Shown here: positions 54,101 to 64,000 of the stretch, piece after piece
Numbering within the stretch: the stretch's first letter is position 1
Layout of the letters: each line of letters begins with the position of its first letter
Assembly: GCA_008360975.2 (NCBI GenBank)
Contig: CM039187.1
Coordinates: forward strand, 15,455,094-15,519,093
Length of the DNA stretch: 64,000 bases
Origin: Lichenostomus cassidix
Lineage: Eukaryota; Chordata; Aves; Passeriformes; Meliphagidae
Reading direction: 5' to 3'
The notes under the pieces: model-generated
What the model saw: the letters and a program-made list of their open reading frames with translations, nothing else
Told to the model about the DNA's origin: nothing
The model's database searches: none
Made by a program: the position numbers and the translations under genes

Positions 54101-57100
54101 TGTGGTTTAGAACACTGGTCAAATACCAAGCACCCATGACATCTGCCCACTCCACCCTCCCCTGCCAGAGCTGGGCAGAGGAGTGGGAAAAAAAAAGTTA
54201 ACACACAAAGGGCTCATGAGTTGAGATAAGGAACCAGGAGAAAAATGTTCCAAGGACAAAACAGGCTGATCTTAAAGCTACAAAGTGAGATTTATAACTA
54301 ACAGAGTCAGAGGAAGATAATGAGAAATAAAATAAACCCCTTAAAGACATAATTTCTCTGCTCACCCCCCTCCCTCTTTCCCCCCAACAGTGCAGGGCAG
54401 GACAGGGTGTGGGGGGTTAGGTCAGTCCATCAACAAAACCTTCTTCCACCGCTCAGGGAAGAAAATCACAGCTATCCCCTGCAGAGCTGTGGGGTCCCTC
54501 CCACGGGAGGCAGCTCTCCATGAGCTCCAGCATGGGTCCATCTCACGAGCAGCAGCACACACACACACTGCTGCATTGTGAGCCTCCTGCCATTGGAGAC
54601 AGTCCTCCCAAAACTGCTGTGGCATGGGTCCCTTGTCCACGGGGTGCAGACCTCCAAGGCCAGGCTGTTCCATCTTTGCAGCAAGGCCTCTCTCTCCACT
54701 GGGACTCCCACTGGATCACAGTCTCCTCCAGGCATCCACCCAGCTCCGGTGTGGGCACCTCCCCACGGGCTGTGGGTGGATCTCTGCATCCCCTGTGGAT
54801 CCCATGGGCTGCAGGGGGACAAGCTGCTCCACCATGGCCGTCACCACAGCCAGCAGAGGATTCTCAGCTCCAGCGCCTGGAGCACCTCCTCCCCCTCCTT
54901 CTCCACTAACTTTGGTGTCTCCATGTTGTTTTCCGTCACATGTTCTCACCTCCTCCTCCTTCTCTGACTAGAAAGATGCGCATAACTACTTTGTTTTGAT
55001 TTCTTCTTAAACATGTAATCACAGAGGCGTGACTAACATCTCCAACTGGCCCAGGCTTGGCCAGCGGCATGTCCATCATCTTCAGAGCCACCAGAGATTG
55101 GCTCTGCTGGACTTGGTGAAAGCTTCTAGAAGCTTCTCAGAGGAGCCATTTTTGTGGGCCCCCCCCGACCAAAAACTGGGCCCAGTAAAACCAACACAAA
55201 TACCTTTGGTTTTTATTTTCTAAACAATGTTCCTTATGTAAGAGAAAGGTTAATACTTTCCCCAGGAGCTAGTCTTTTAGAGGGCTGGAGGGCAACAGGT
55301 GATGTGCCCACTTTATAAACACAGAAAAATGGGAATAAAAGTTTCTTAGGCTGTGATACAGTATTTTAGATCATTAGATCTTACACTGGTAGCTGAAAAT
55401 CTGATCGAAACAATAACTGAAATACAGAACAACTATATATGCCTGCAAAAATGTACTACCTCATCATCACAACATTCCTACCAGAAAATGAAACCTTTTT
55501 TTCCACACACCTTTTGGACTACAATGTCAAATTAATGCATATAAGGAAAGCAAAATATCCGTATCGTAATGTTTTCAAACGACCAAGCACTGACTGATGC
55601 CCAGATCTATCACCTCCATCTTTCAAGGCACGGTTCCATGCTCAATTCCTTCAGGAGAAGCAATGGCTTAGGTAGATCCCATCTCCTCTCCCTCACTCCT
55701 ACTCTGGTACCTTCCTCCCAGCTGCTCTGTTTCAGTTGTGAAAGTACACATGAACCAGATCAAACAACTCACCCTACAAAGGAACCTACACAAAAAAAGA
55801 TTATTTTCACCCAGATAAGCTTCCTTATAGTTCACCCAGAGCCCCCACAACCCACACCACCTGACGGGGCAGTACAGGAAGAGAGCAGCCAGCGCTGGCA
55901 ACTGTGTAAACCAGCACCGACTCCAAACAAGCTTTTACACAACTCTGGTGAAAACAAGAGGGATGGTTATTAACAGATCTGCACGTGGAAAGGTGCAACA
56001 CACACTACCTAAGTAACTTGGTAAATGAGACTGTGCATAAGAAAAGATAGTGTGTTAGAAAACAAGCGCGTTTGATTCAGCTGATTCTTACATTAGCTAC
56101 AATCATACTCATCCTCAGCCAAAGCTGAGAAAAACGAAATCTGAAAAAAAGGCACAACTCCTCAGGATGATTTTGATGAGGTGCCTTCTCTTTGATGCAA
56201 ATGGCTTGCAGAAATGCCACGCTGAAGAGTCAGCTGCATCCTCTACTGACACCAACAACTGGTTTGTATCGTGCACAGGATGTAAAACACTATGTTCTCA
56301 AACTGATGGTGAAGGACTGTTTATAAATTTTTTTTAATTCTTTATTGTTATTATTAATAACAATAATAATAGTAATACTGTAATAATACTAAACAAATAT
56401 GGCAATGTCCCTCTCACTCTTCTGAATGCTTCTGAAGAACACATAACCCCCCTGTACATATATATTTTAACAAAAGCAAATCAGAAATCTTTTCTATTTC
56501 CCAGGAGACATAAAAATTGTCCATTACCAAACAAAACAGAAACAAACAAAAAAAACAAACTACCCCCAAAACCAAAACAAACAAAACTCCAAACCAAAAA
56601 AACAAGTGCAGCAGATGTCTGCTGTAAATGGTCCTCATGCACAGGCAAAAAAGCAGCAAAAAGGTACTCTCATAGCTAGGTGGTTCCAGCAGCCAGCCTG
56701 TCGTTACTTTTGTTACTGAAGCCCATGTGGTCTTTAGAAAAATCTCAACACTCCATGAGTATGCAGCAAATATTTATATTTGGCCTCTAAATTTAAAAAA
56801 TATCATGCTAATCTGGGAATGTTCTAAATGGCATTAATAATGCTTCCCAAATGAACATTGAGAGCTTCCTTCACACTCAAAAGGGAAGAAAGTCCCAGCC
56901 AACACCATGAGCATGAAAGCATTAGACAGATGAAGTACTGAAACAGACAAGAAGAGGAAAGCTCAAATGAATGGAGATTTTCACAAAGCAGCTGCTCTTG
57001 GATGAAGTACCCCAGGAAAGAAGTAGACATCCTCAGTAATCAGCTCTCAAGTGATTCCAGGAATGACTCAAATAAAAAGAAAAAAAGATGCAAGAAAAGC

Positions 57101-59286
57101 TGCTCCAACAGAGTCACACTGTAGGGCTCTCAGAAGTCGATGCCTGCCTTTTGTAAAGCTGACTGTGAATATAAGGGCAGGTATGGCTGAGGACTAGGCT
57201 GCTCTTCCAACAGGAAAGCTCTTCGTAGCTTTTGACATTCCTCTGACTCACTACAATACCCCAAAGATAAATTCAGAGCGAAAAAGAATACAACTGATCC
57301 CTGATGTCCTGACACTTCTGGATTGCTCCTCCGGTGAAGGCAACAACAGGACAGACAGGGACTGCACTAGTGCTGGGTTTGACATCAGCAGCTCCAGCAG
57401 TGCTTGACCACACTCATGGAGACTGGGACTGAATGATTTCTGACCTGACACATGAGGATGATACCAATATGACCTGACTTTTCATAAAACAGTTCATTTC
57501 ATGAACTCCATCAAACAGTCTCATCCATAAATGTATCTTGACATTTTGGAAGGACAATATAAGCAGACACCTACTTAATGCTGTAAAATTTCATGACACA
57601 TTTCTCCCCTTCTGCCTAAAAAAAGAGCCAAACAACAATCCCAGAACAGGAAAATATGTTTAATATTTAACTGTAGTAAAAGAGGAGCAGATAGCAAAGC
57701 TTTGTGCCCGCCCTAGCAGATATAGACATGGACATGCATAATCATCAACAAAATTTAAAGTAACTACTTTCACTATTTAATAAACCCTTTAATATATACT
57801 TTATTTTGATGGAATTTGTCAGACTCAGAATGCTTCTAGCAAAATATTAGTACAAATACCAAGTGTTTTATGAAAACACGAACCTGAAAGCTATGTAACT
57901 TAAATGGTACAGTGTATTTTGCTGTTGCACCAACTTTGAATTTTTTTATTCCCAAACAACAAAATAAATGTAAACCACAAACTTAAAACAAGTGAAAATA
58001 TGCTCTGGGGTACATTTAGCTCACTTTCAAGTAATCCAAACATCTTGGATTATTTAATAGTGAAATAACTGGAGGCAGAACAGAGTCCACTTAACTCTGG
58101 GCTCCTAAAACCCATACAAAACACAGTAAGTGTATGAAGGTTGTGAGCAACAGATGTCAGACTGAGATACCAATACTTGATGTCAATACAGGACAGTACA
58201 AACTGCCCAGAACTGCATTTACAGCAGATACTTGCATCCAGAGAAGGCACCTCCTTTAAGCCTCTCCAAGGGGGTAAACACACACTGGTGAAATGGACAC
58301 ATCACAGTTCATGTTGACTCCTGACCAAACAGGTGGCTGAACAGTTTAAACAACAGTTTAAAAAGAAGAAAAAAAAGGCAAAGCAATCCTACAAAATATG
58401 TGGCTCCTGACCTGGGGCCTAGTCTTGCCAGTGCCCTCAGAAGCATCGCTGCCATCCCTCCCTTGATCCACCCAGCACGCAGCCTGTGGCCGTGTCTGCC
58501 CACAGCCCAGACGGGGCCCAGAACAGGCCCGAGTGCTTGTTTAGTACAAACTATCTGGAGAGCGTCTGAAGGAAGCACAGGAACCCTAAGAGGGCTTGAG
58601 GAGCCATCCTGGCCGGATAAAGGACGCTGTGTGGAAGGTTAGAATGCTTCACAGCAACATGCTCGTCGCACCTTGATGTTGACTATGAGGCTCTGCCACC
58701 CCTAGCTCGGGGGAAAAATCTAAGAATAAGTACAACTAGCTTCAAACCTGTTCTTCCTTGTAAAACCAATGACAAGGAGTGTCTGCATATACTGTACAGT
58801 GAACGGCCTTAACAAACAGAGAAGGCACTCACAAGATACTGCCCCTGTATTACAGCTATGAAAGAAAAAGTAGGAGTAAAAGGTAGGTTAACAGCAGACC
58901 ACGACATCGAGGATTAGAGCTTTGTGGAGCTCCACGGAGAAAAATCACACCGAACACCGGCCCGTGTGGGTCGGACGCAGCTTCTGAAGCCGTTCATTCC
59001 CACTTGCTTTCCCCTCAAGCGGCCCAGTGCTGTCCCGACCCGCCCGACCCGTCGGCCGCCGGAGCGGGGCACAGGCACGAACCCCGTGGCTGCCCGGGGA
59101 GGGCGGTTCGGCTCCTTCCCCTTCCCCGCACGGGCACGGCCGGCCCCGCCGCCATGGAGGCCGCGGCCTCCGCCGGGCCTGTCCCCGCCCGTCCCTGCTG
59201 GGCCCCCTCTCCCTCCCTCCCTCCCTCCCTCCCTCCCTCCCGGCCCCACTCACGGCCGCGGAGAGGCGCAGCTGGTTGGGCTCCAT
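39154..59286 (-). CDS. FRA10AC1: FRA10AC1 nuclear protein (14 coding exons, complete)
   Basis: Nuclear protein associated with the spliceosome; in human its 5' UTR carries the CGG repeat of fragile site FRA10A. Coding exons (minus): 59286-59254, 53798-53722, 51741-51649, 51565-51520, 50721-50645, 49957-49874, 49383-49299, 46102-46057, 43375-43262, 42243-42201, 41747-41623, 41034-40996, 39720-39636, 39196-39154. All have AG/GT borders and consistent phases, totalling 990 nt (329 residues plus TAA); human is about 315. Exon 1 gives MEPNQLRLSAA, joined in frame to AHGHGGYDSDFSDEE. The conserved core holds RRFHLIAMDA (76-83 region), YILYYGG and ENHRFLWNEEDE. A probable zinc-binding set is C185, C190, C221 and C224. 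Residues 234-274 are Lys-rich (nuclear localisation likely), followed by an Asp/Ser-rich acidic stretch; the end is EFDEYFQDLFL. Donors of exons 4 (GTATCC) and 6 (GTACCT) are weak. Confidence 0.97.
40760..40792. repeat. T-rich low-complexity tract
   Basis: Long T runs broken by AA in FRA10AC1 intron 12, an A-rich tract on the gene's own strand. It could be the tail of an old retroposed copy, but no body is recognisable next to it. Confidence 0.7.
42416..42482. repeat. Two-copy tandem duplication, period 32 bp
   Basis: ACAAACCCAGATTTTACTAA at 42416 recurs with one change at 42448, followed in both by ATGTCAAG. In FRA10AC1 intron 9; a recent local duplication. Confidence 0.8.
43376..46056 (-). 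other. FRA10AC1 intron 8 (2.7 kb)
   Basis: AT-rich. A short GC-richer patch at about 44790-44850 and a small repeated AAGGTATGGCT motif at about 44321-44352 are the only local oddities; no gene is recognised. Confidence 0.5.
47036..47053. repeat. (GT)9 microsatellite
   Basis: Pure GT dinucleotide run of 18 bp in FRA10AC1 intron 7. Confidence 0.9.
47473..47690 (-). mobile_element. CR1 LINE 3' end fragment
   Basis: The plus strand begins tagaatcatagaatcaaaga, the complement of the CR1 terminal ATTCTATG-type repeats, then ggttggaaggcacctc and an ending resembling CR1 3' UTR. The insertion is therefore in minus orientation, the same as FRA10AC1. It is short and diverged; the right edge is approximate. 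Confidence 0.8.
54098..55198 (-). mobile_element. Solo LTR of an endogenous retrovirus, ERVL-like (about 1.1 kb)
   Basis: Plus-strand ends are TGTTGTGGTTT at the left and AAAACCAACACA at the right, giving imperfect terminal inverted repeats with TG...CA. They are flanked by a 5-bp target duplication AATAC (54093-54097 and 55199-55203); 5 bp is the length expected for ERVL-type elements. The pattern TTATCTCAAC...CACAACA, read on the minus strand, resembles the 3' end of common songbird/neoavian ERVL LTRs, so minus orientation is favoured. No viral genes are present. The right half is GC-rich and gives spurious open frames of up to 129 codons. Confidence 0.72.
56342..56366. repeat. Perfect 25-bp palindrome (12-bp arms, 1-nt centre)
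   Basis: TTATTGTTATTA at 56342-56353 is followed, after one base, by its exact complement at 56355-56366, inside an (AAT)n-like stretch in FRA10AC1 intron 1. Confidence 0.85.
56529..56605. repeat. A/C-rich low-complexity stretch
   Basis: About 75 bp of CAAA- and CCAAA-like units with almost no G or T on the plus strand. Confidence 0.75.
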
Positions 59287-59930
59287 GGCCGCGGCGCGGC
59301 GAGAGCCGCCTCCGCTGCCCGGCCGGCCGGCTCCCAGCCCCGGCGCTGCGCTGCGGGCCGCTCCCGGAAAGCGAGGCAGAGGCGGAGCAGGGCCGCACCG
59401 GGGGCTCCCTTCCTCCCTCCGTCCCTCCCTCCGCCGCGGGCGGGAGGCGCGGGGCAGCGGGGCGCGGGGGAGGGCGAGGGCGAGCCGGCACGGGAGGGGA
59501 GGGGAAAGCCGCTCATCATGTTCAGGGGCGAGGGGAGTCTCCCTGCCCGGGAACCCGGTGAGCGGCCCCGGCTGCCGCGGTCTCTCCGCCTCTGGGAAGG
59601 TAGGACTCTGCCGCAGGGCTCAGAGAGGCCTCAGTGCGCCCTTCTCCTTCCCGGCCCGGGTCGCCCCCGCGCCATCCCCCAGCTCTTGGGCAGGGCAGTC
59701 CCTGTGGTGGAGCACGGGCTTAGACCCCGCTGCGGCTAAAGGGGCCCGGCGGAAAGGGTCCCTCGGGAGGGGTCGGGGCGGCGGGGGTCGTTGTTCTGGA
59801 GAAGGGGACCCCTCAGGGAGGGAGGCCCCTCGGCGCTCTGCGGTGGGCAGGAGCTGCCAGGCGTGCAGGGAGGTGCGCGCTGCCCTCGGCGCGGCATAGA
59901 CCGCGGTCGCAGCTTCGGCACGGCGGTCTG
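58950..59930. promoter_or_regulatory. FRA10AC1: CpG island with the FRA10AC1 promoter
   Basis: About 1 kb of very GC-rich sequence with abundant CpG, in sharp contrast to the AT-rich flanks, covering FRA10AC1 exon 1 and its upstream side. No TATA box is evident, as expected for a housekeeping promoter. The start site should lie just above 59286, at about 59300-59500. Large open frames on both strands here are a by-product of low stop-codon frequency. Confidence 0.85.
59210..59241. repeat. (TCCC)8 tetranucleotide repeat
   Basis: Eight uninterrupted TCCC units on the plus strand. On the transcribed-RNA sense of FRA10AC1 this is a GGGA repeat starting 12 nt inside intron 1, with strong G-quadruplex potential. 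Confidence 0.92.
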
Positions 59931-62900
59931 TAACGCTGATTTTTGCGTGTGCCAGCGGCTTCTCTGCTTTTCAGTCACATCTCGCAGTTAAAGAACGAAA
60001 GGCAGTATGTGACTCAGTTTCCCTGTGAGGACCGACGGCAGCTGGCCGATAAGAGTTTGGGAGCCTGTGGGTTACATCATAAACAGGAGCTTCTTAAACC
60101 AAAAGTGTTTTCTGATAAAGTAGCTGGGAAGCACCAATCTTCGGCCTTAAGTCATCAGATAGAGCAATTAGCTGTCAAGGAATTGATAGTTTCCCATCAA
60201 ACACAAACACAAGCTGAACTGCTGAGGTCTAAAATGCTTTAATCCATCCCAGGTACTTTCTTCTGGACTGTGTCAGTTTCCAGTTGTGCTATTGATTCCT
60301 GGATTGTTAAACCACAGATACACTTAATATAGGGCAATATTAAACATTTAAATACTGCTGCTGTCCTTGTAATATGCAAGTTGTAAAATCTAAGTTGTAG
60401 ATAGTTGTTTTTCTGCAGTAAGGTAATCACACACCAGAGCTGAATTTATCTCCTTATCTTGGCTACTGAATCTCCGTTTTCAGAATTATTTTTTCTCCTG
60501 ACCTAGTGTTTGTGTTGTGCCATTATCACTGGGAAGGAATGTGAAGATGGTCCTGTGGAAAGGAACTGAGTCTCGTGGAAAGGAACTGAATAGCACTGTG
60601 CTTATCTGAGTGCATGCAGTATTCTGCTGAAGTCCTAACTGGATGCAGCTCATTTCCTCTAAAGGGCAGAGACTCGGCTGCAAAAATGGAATTATCCTAA
60701 TTAATAATTTAAATATATCAAAATAAATAATGTATACCCTCAAAGCTGTAATAGCAGGCATCTTTTTGTTGTTCCTGTCTTATGGAAATGACAGACTGCT
60801 TTAGTGTGAATGAATCCTGACATGATTCTGGAAACTGGGCCAACGTATCATTGATTATGCACTTTGAAGAAGAGTGGGAAAGGTAGAGGAGAGATTTACA
60901 ATTCTTGAGTCTCTTCGCATTGTGTTGTGGCCAGAAAAGCTTGCATATAGAAAAATACTGTTTCTGGGACAGGAAAATTCTGCAGTGACTCCAACTATAG
61001 CAACTGCTGTAGATGCTGAAGTTATTTTATAAACAGCTTTTCTGAGAATAGCAGCTAGATAACTTCATCTTGCTTTGCTATGCTTCTCTGATGTCTGACT
61101 GTGTTGCTTTAGAACATCACCTGGTTGCTTTTTATATGTAAGCTACAGCTGGGGAATGGGTTCTGAAGTGGCCTCCTAAATAAATTGGAAGTTGAAACTG
61201 AACATGCCCTTAGCGCTTGGTATATGCATTATACTTGGCTCCAGTGGGAGTATCTCCGTAGTTTAATTGTAGCAACAGTATGTTTTGATACCAAAAAGGC
61301 ACTTCTCTCATATGTGTCCCATAGGACTGGAAGATACAGGAGAAAGAACAGACGAGATGGGCAGAACTCTTTATAGGGCAGGAGGTGCTACTGTTTTAGA
61401 TTTCAGTGACTGTACAGCCAAGTTTAGGAGCACAGCTTTCCTTTACGAGTAAGTCAATCTACAGGTTAGCTACTGCTGAAGAGAGCATTCCCCTTGAATG
61501 GCCCTAGTGCTTATCTGACCACTCCTGCTGAACTGCAGAACTAAATTTTCTGCCAGCCTAGCTCCTGTGGCTATCCTGCCGTGGTGTCTGATGAGTAACC
61601 CTTGTGGAGCAAAAAAGAGTTAGGGATGGAGCGATGGCACAGGAGGGAAGTGGGAGGTGAGAAACATGGGCTGCCCTTTTAGCAGCAGCTCTCTTTTAGA
61701 TCAGCTCAGCAGTAATGTGAAACAATAGTCTTAGATTACAGTAGCCCCGAACTTCGTGGTCCACAAAGGAGACAACATCACTGTAGTTTTTACTTTAGTT
61801 CTGCCTTAAATCTAGAATGGGCTAAGTATGTGACCTGGTGTATCCAAAAAGCTTAAGTCAGACATGATACATACGTCATGGAGATGCAGAATCCAAAGAA
61901 TTACACCTGACATACTTATTGAGCTGTTCCTAAAAGGTTCTGGTATAAGAGATTTCACAGCTTAAATACCTTAATCTATTAACCTCTTAGGTATAAAGGG
62001 TTTTTTTCCTACTATCTAAGAAAAATCTTCATTGCTACTTAAGATAATTTCTTAATGCCCTGCATTAGTTGGTACAGAAAGCAAGAATTGATCATCATTT
62101 GAATAATATCTTTAAATACTGGAAGACATATATGCCCACAGTCTTCCCTTTTTGCAGCCCAAGTACATTAACCTTTCTATATAGGTTACATATTGGAACA
62201 CTCTGGCATTTTATTGCTCTTTTTCAAACTCACATTTCTCTATGCATTTTTAAGAAATACTAAGCATAGCTGTCTAGTCGTTAACAGTATTTAGCCAGGA
62301 AGAAACGCATCAGCCTTCCTGCAGAAGATGATTGCCTTCTAAGATCCTCTGGTAAAGTTGTTTAAACTCCACAGCCTCTGATTTGAATCAAAATTTGTTC
62401 AGCCAATTAAAAAATTGTTCCAATTTTTAATGAAACATATCAGAAGACTTTGCCAGCAAGCCTGAAGAGGCAGCTACCACTGGTATGGAGAGCCAGGGCA
62501 AGGCAGTCACTGACAACCACATCCATTTTGAGGTGGTTGCTGGGTACTACATTTGAGTTTAATTATGAGACAGTAATGTGGAGCCCTCAGGAATGCTAGT
62601 AAAATCGAGATTTGCCCTGTCTAATCACTCCTCTTTCTCCATTAAGTCAGTTATTTTGTTGACAAATGAGGCAATTAGACTTTCTAATGTTATTTGATGT
62701 TGGCACCCTTCTATCTCCTACATGTCTATGAAGTTGCCAAATCATTTATTTTTGTGTCCTCATTGTACGAACAGTACTTTGGCATCTGTTGTGTTCCTGA
62801 TTTTTTATCTCCTCCTACTTGAAGCCCCCTAGTAATTTGTAGAAAAGCAAATAAAGCTAAAAATGGACAGTCACATATGCCAGTAACATCACATTCAGTA

Positions 62901-64000
62901 ACTGTAGTTCTTTTTCATTTAGATGTACCTGTGTACAATTTCAGGGATTCACTGTGCTTCCCAGCAAGCCCTGAGGAAGGCATACACTACAATCAGGCAG
63001 CTGATTCCCAAGCTTAAGACTTCCTGACAGTCAGGGAAAACCAGTGGGGCTGTGCAGGAGGGGCAGTGGCTCACGCTCACCATCACTGGTACTGGTCATC
63101 CAAACTAGTTATTGAAGACTAAAAGATATTCTATAATCATCTAGAGGTTATGTGGAGATAGCAGGCTGTTGCAGTGCATATCTGTTTTGTCAAATTACAT
63201 AAATGGTGTGTTCCACATTTTTTGTCACACAGGGAGTATCAAACATGAAGCTTAACTAGCCACTAGATGTCAATGTTGCTGTGCAAAAAGACAAATGCAG
63301 TTTTATTTGTTTGGCTGATAAAGTAATTTATTCAAGAAAAGAACTTCTGTATTTAAAGATATTTCCAGTATAAAGTCAGTTACAAAAAATAATCATAGAC
63401 AAGCCCATGCTGTGTCCATTATTTTGAGAGCAGCTGTGCAGTTTTATTTTGAAGTTGCAATTACCATTTCAGTGTGTAATCATTGTTAGAAAAGTGCCTT
63501 TGAAAAAATGGCATCTGATTGATCATCAGTTTCTTTCCTTGACCTTTGTGTAATAGCCACAATCATTGTATTTCATTTCACTTGATAATAAGATAAAATA
63601 GAGCTAATAATCCAATATCTAATCCTATTATAAGAGTATTGAATTTCCTAAATTCTAGTTATCTGTGGACATTTTCCACTTAATTATTCCTATTTAACAC
63701 CATTGGATATCAATGTCAGATATATCGGGTGGAGACAGAATTTCTAGAGCACTAAGACTTCCAATATGATAAGCAGTTTGGAAAATAGTTGTTTGAAAAT
63801 CTGTATATCAAAAGGCAGGTCTGACACATGGTGGCATTTGAGAAAGACATATGAGGTAGAATTTGACCCATGGACCTTTGTTATTCCTGGCTTCTCTACT
63901 TCCAGGGTGAATAAATCACTGCCAGTTTCCACAACTACTTACTGCCTAGTGCACTGAAGGTGCTGATTCCATTGTCTGTCTACACAGCATTTATTTTGAG
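59931..64000. other. Intergenic sequence upstream of FRA10AC1
   Basis: About 4 kb with no recognised coding exon, RNA gene or clear repeat; open frames are under 100 codons. In the human order the next gene is LGI1, but no leucine-rich-repeat or EAR-repeat exon is seen, so it must start beyond the right edge. Confidence 0.65.

Larger units (their letters stand above)
53799..59253 (-). other. FRA10AC1 intron 1 (5.5 kb)
   Basis: The largest intron of the gene. It holds a 1.1-kb solo LTR, a perfect AT palindrome, an A/C-rich low-complexity stretch and, next to the donor, a TCCC repeat. Nothing else is recognised. Confidence 0.7.

Noticed and set aside
54472..54971. Several open frames of 70-129 codons on both strands
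   Set aside because: They lie in the GC-rich half of the 1.1-kb solo LTR, and none resembles a retroviral or cellular protein.
59027..59899. 290-codon open frame on the plus strand in the CpG island (and overlapping frames of 271 and 185 codons plus, 158 minus)
   Set aside because: Very GC-rich DNA has few stop codons. The translations are Arg/Pro/Gly/Ala-rich, shared across several frames on both strands, and overlap FRA10AC1 exon 1 and its promoter.
59931..64000. Search for LGI1 exons expected from human gene order
   Set aside because: No leucine-rich-repeat or EAR-repeat coding sequence was seen in either strand up to the right edge.

Overview
This is a stretch of a bird nuclear genome, probably autosomal. 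It has GT-AG introns, low overall GC with one sharp CpG island, CR1 retroposon fragments typical of birds and avian-type endogenous retrovirus LTRs. The exon translations read as avian retinol-binding protein and cone phosphodiesterase. The species cannot be fixed from the sequence alone.

Layout. (1) Positions 1-1330, minus strand: the 5' three coding exons of RBP4, cut by the left edge. A probable short non-coding first exon and a TATA-like box lie just upstream, at about 1492-1562. (2) 1563-9768: about 8 kb between the divergent RBP4 and PDE6C genes, with no gene recognised. (3) 9769-36074, plus strand: the whole PDE6C gene, 22 coding exons joining in frame into 861 codons with an intact catalytic domain and a C-terminal CaaX box. 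Its introns carry two CR1 fragments, one small solo LTR and a GC-rich block. (4) 36075-39153: the facing 3' ends of PDE6C and FRA10AC1 and a spacer. (5) 39154-59286, minus strand: the whole FRA10AC1 gene, 14 coding exons joining into 329 codons. Its large first intron carries a 1.1-kb solo LTR, and intron 7 carries a CR1 fragment. (6) About 58950-59930: the CpG island promoter of FRA10AC1. (7) 59931-64000: no gene recognised. From human chromosome 10 synteny the next gene should be LGI1, but none of its exons is seen here.

The order RBP4 - PDE6C - FRA10AC1 with these orientations matches the human 10q23.33 block, so this is conserved synteny. RBP4 carries retinol in plasma, PDE6C is the cone photoreceptor cGMP phosphodiesterase, and FRA10AC1 is a nuclear, spliceosome-associated protein. 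Two of the three serve the visual system, but the sequence does not show that they are co-regulated. No new multi-gene system was found. The points most worth a second look are a promoter- and poly(A)-bearing solo LTR in sense orientation 73 bp before PDE6C exon 15, an (AGGG)8 tract just inside FRA10AC1 intron 1 (near the place where humans carry the fragile-site CGG repeat), and an upstream-exon N-terminus for FRA10AC1.

Exon boundaries were set by hand from reading frame, GT/AG signals and remembered family sequences. No alignment was run.
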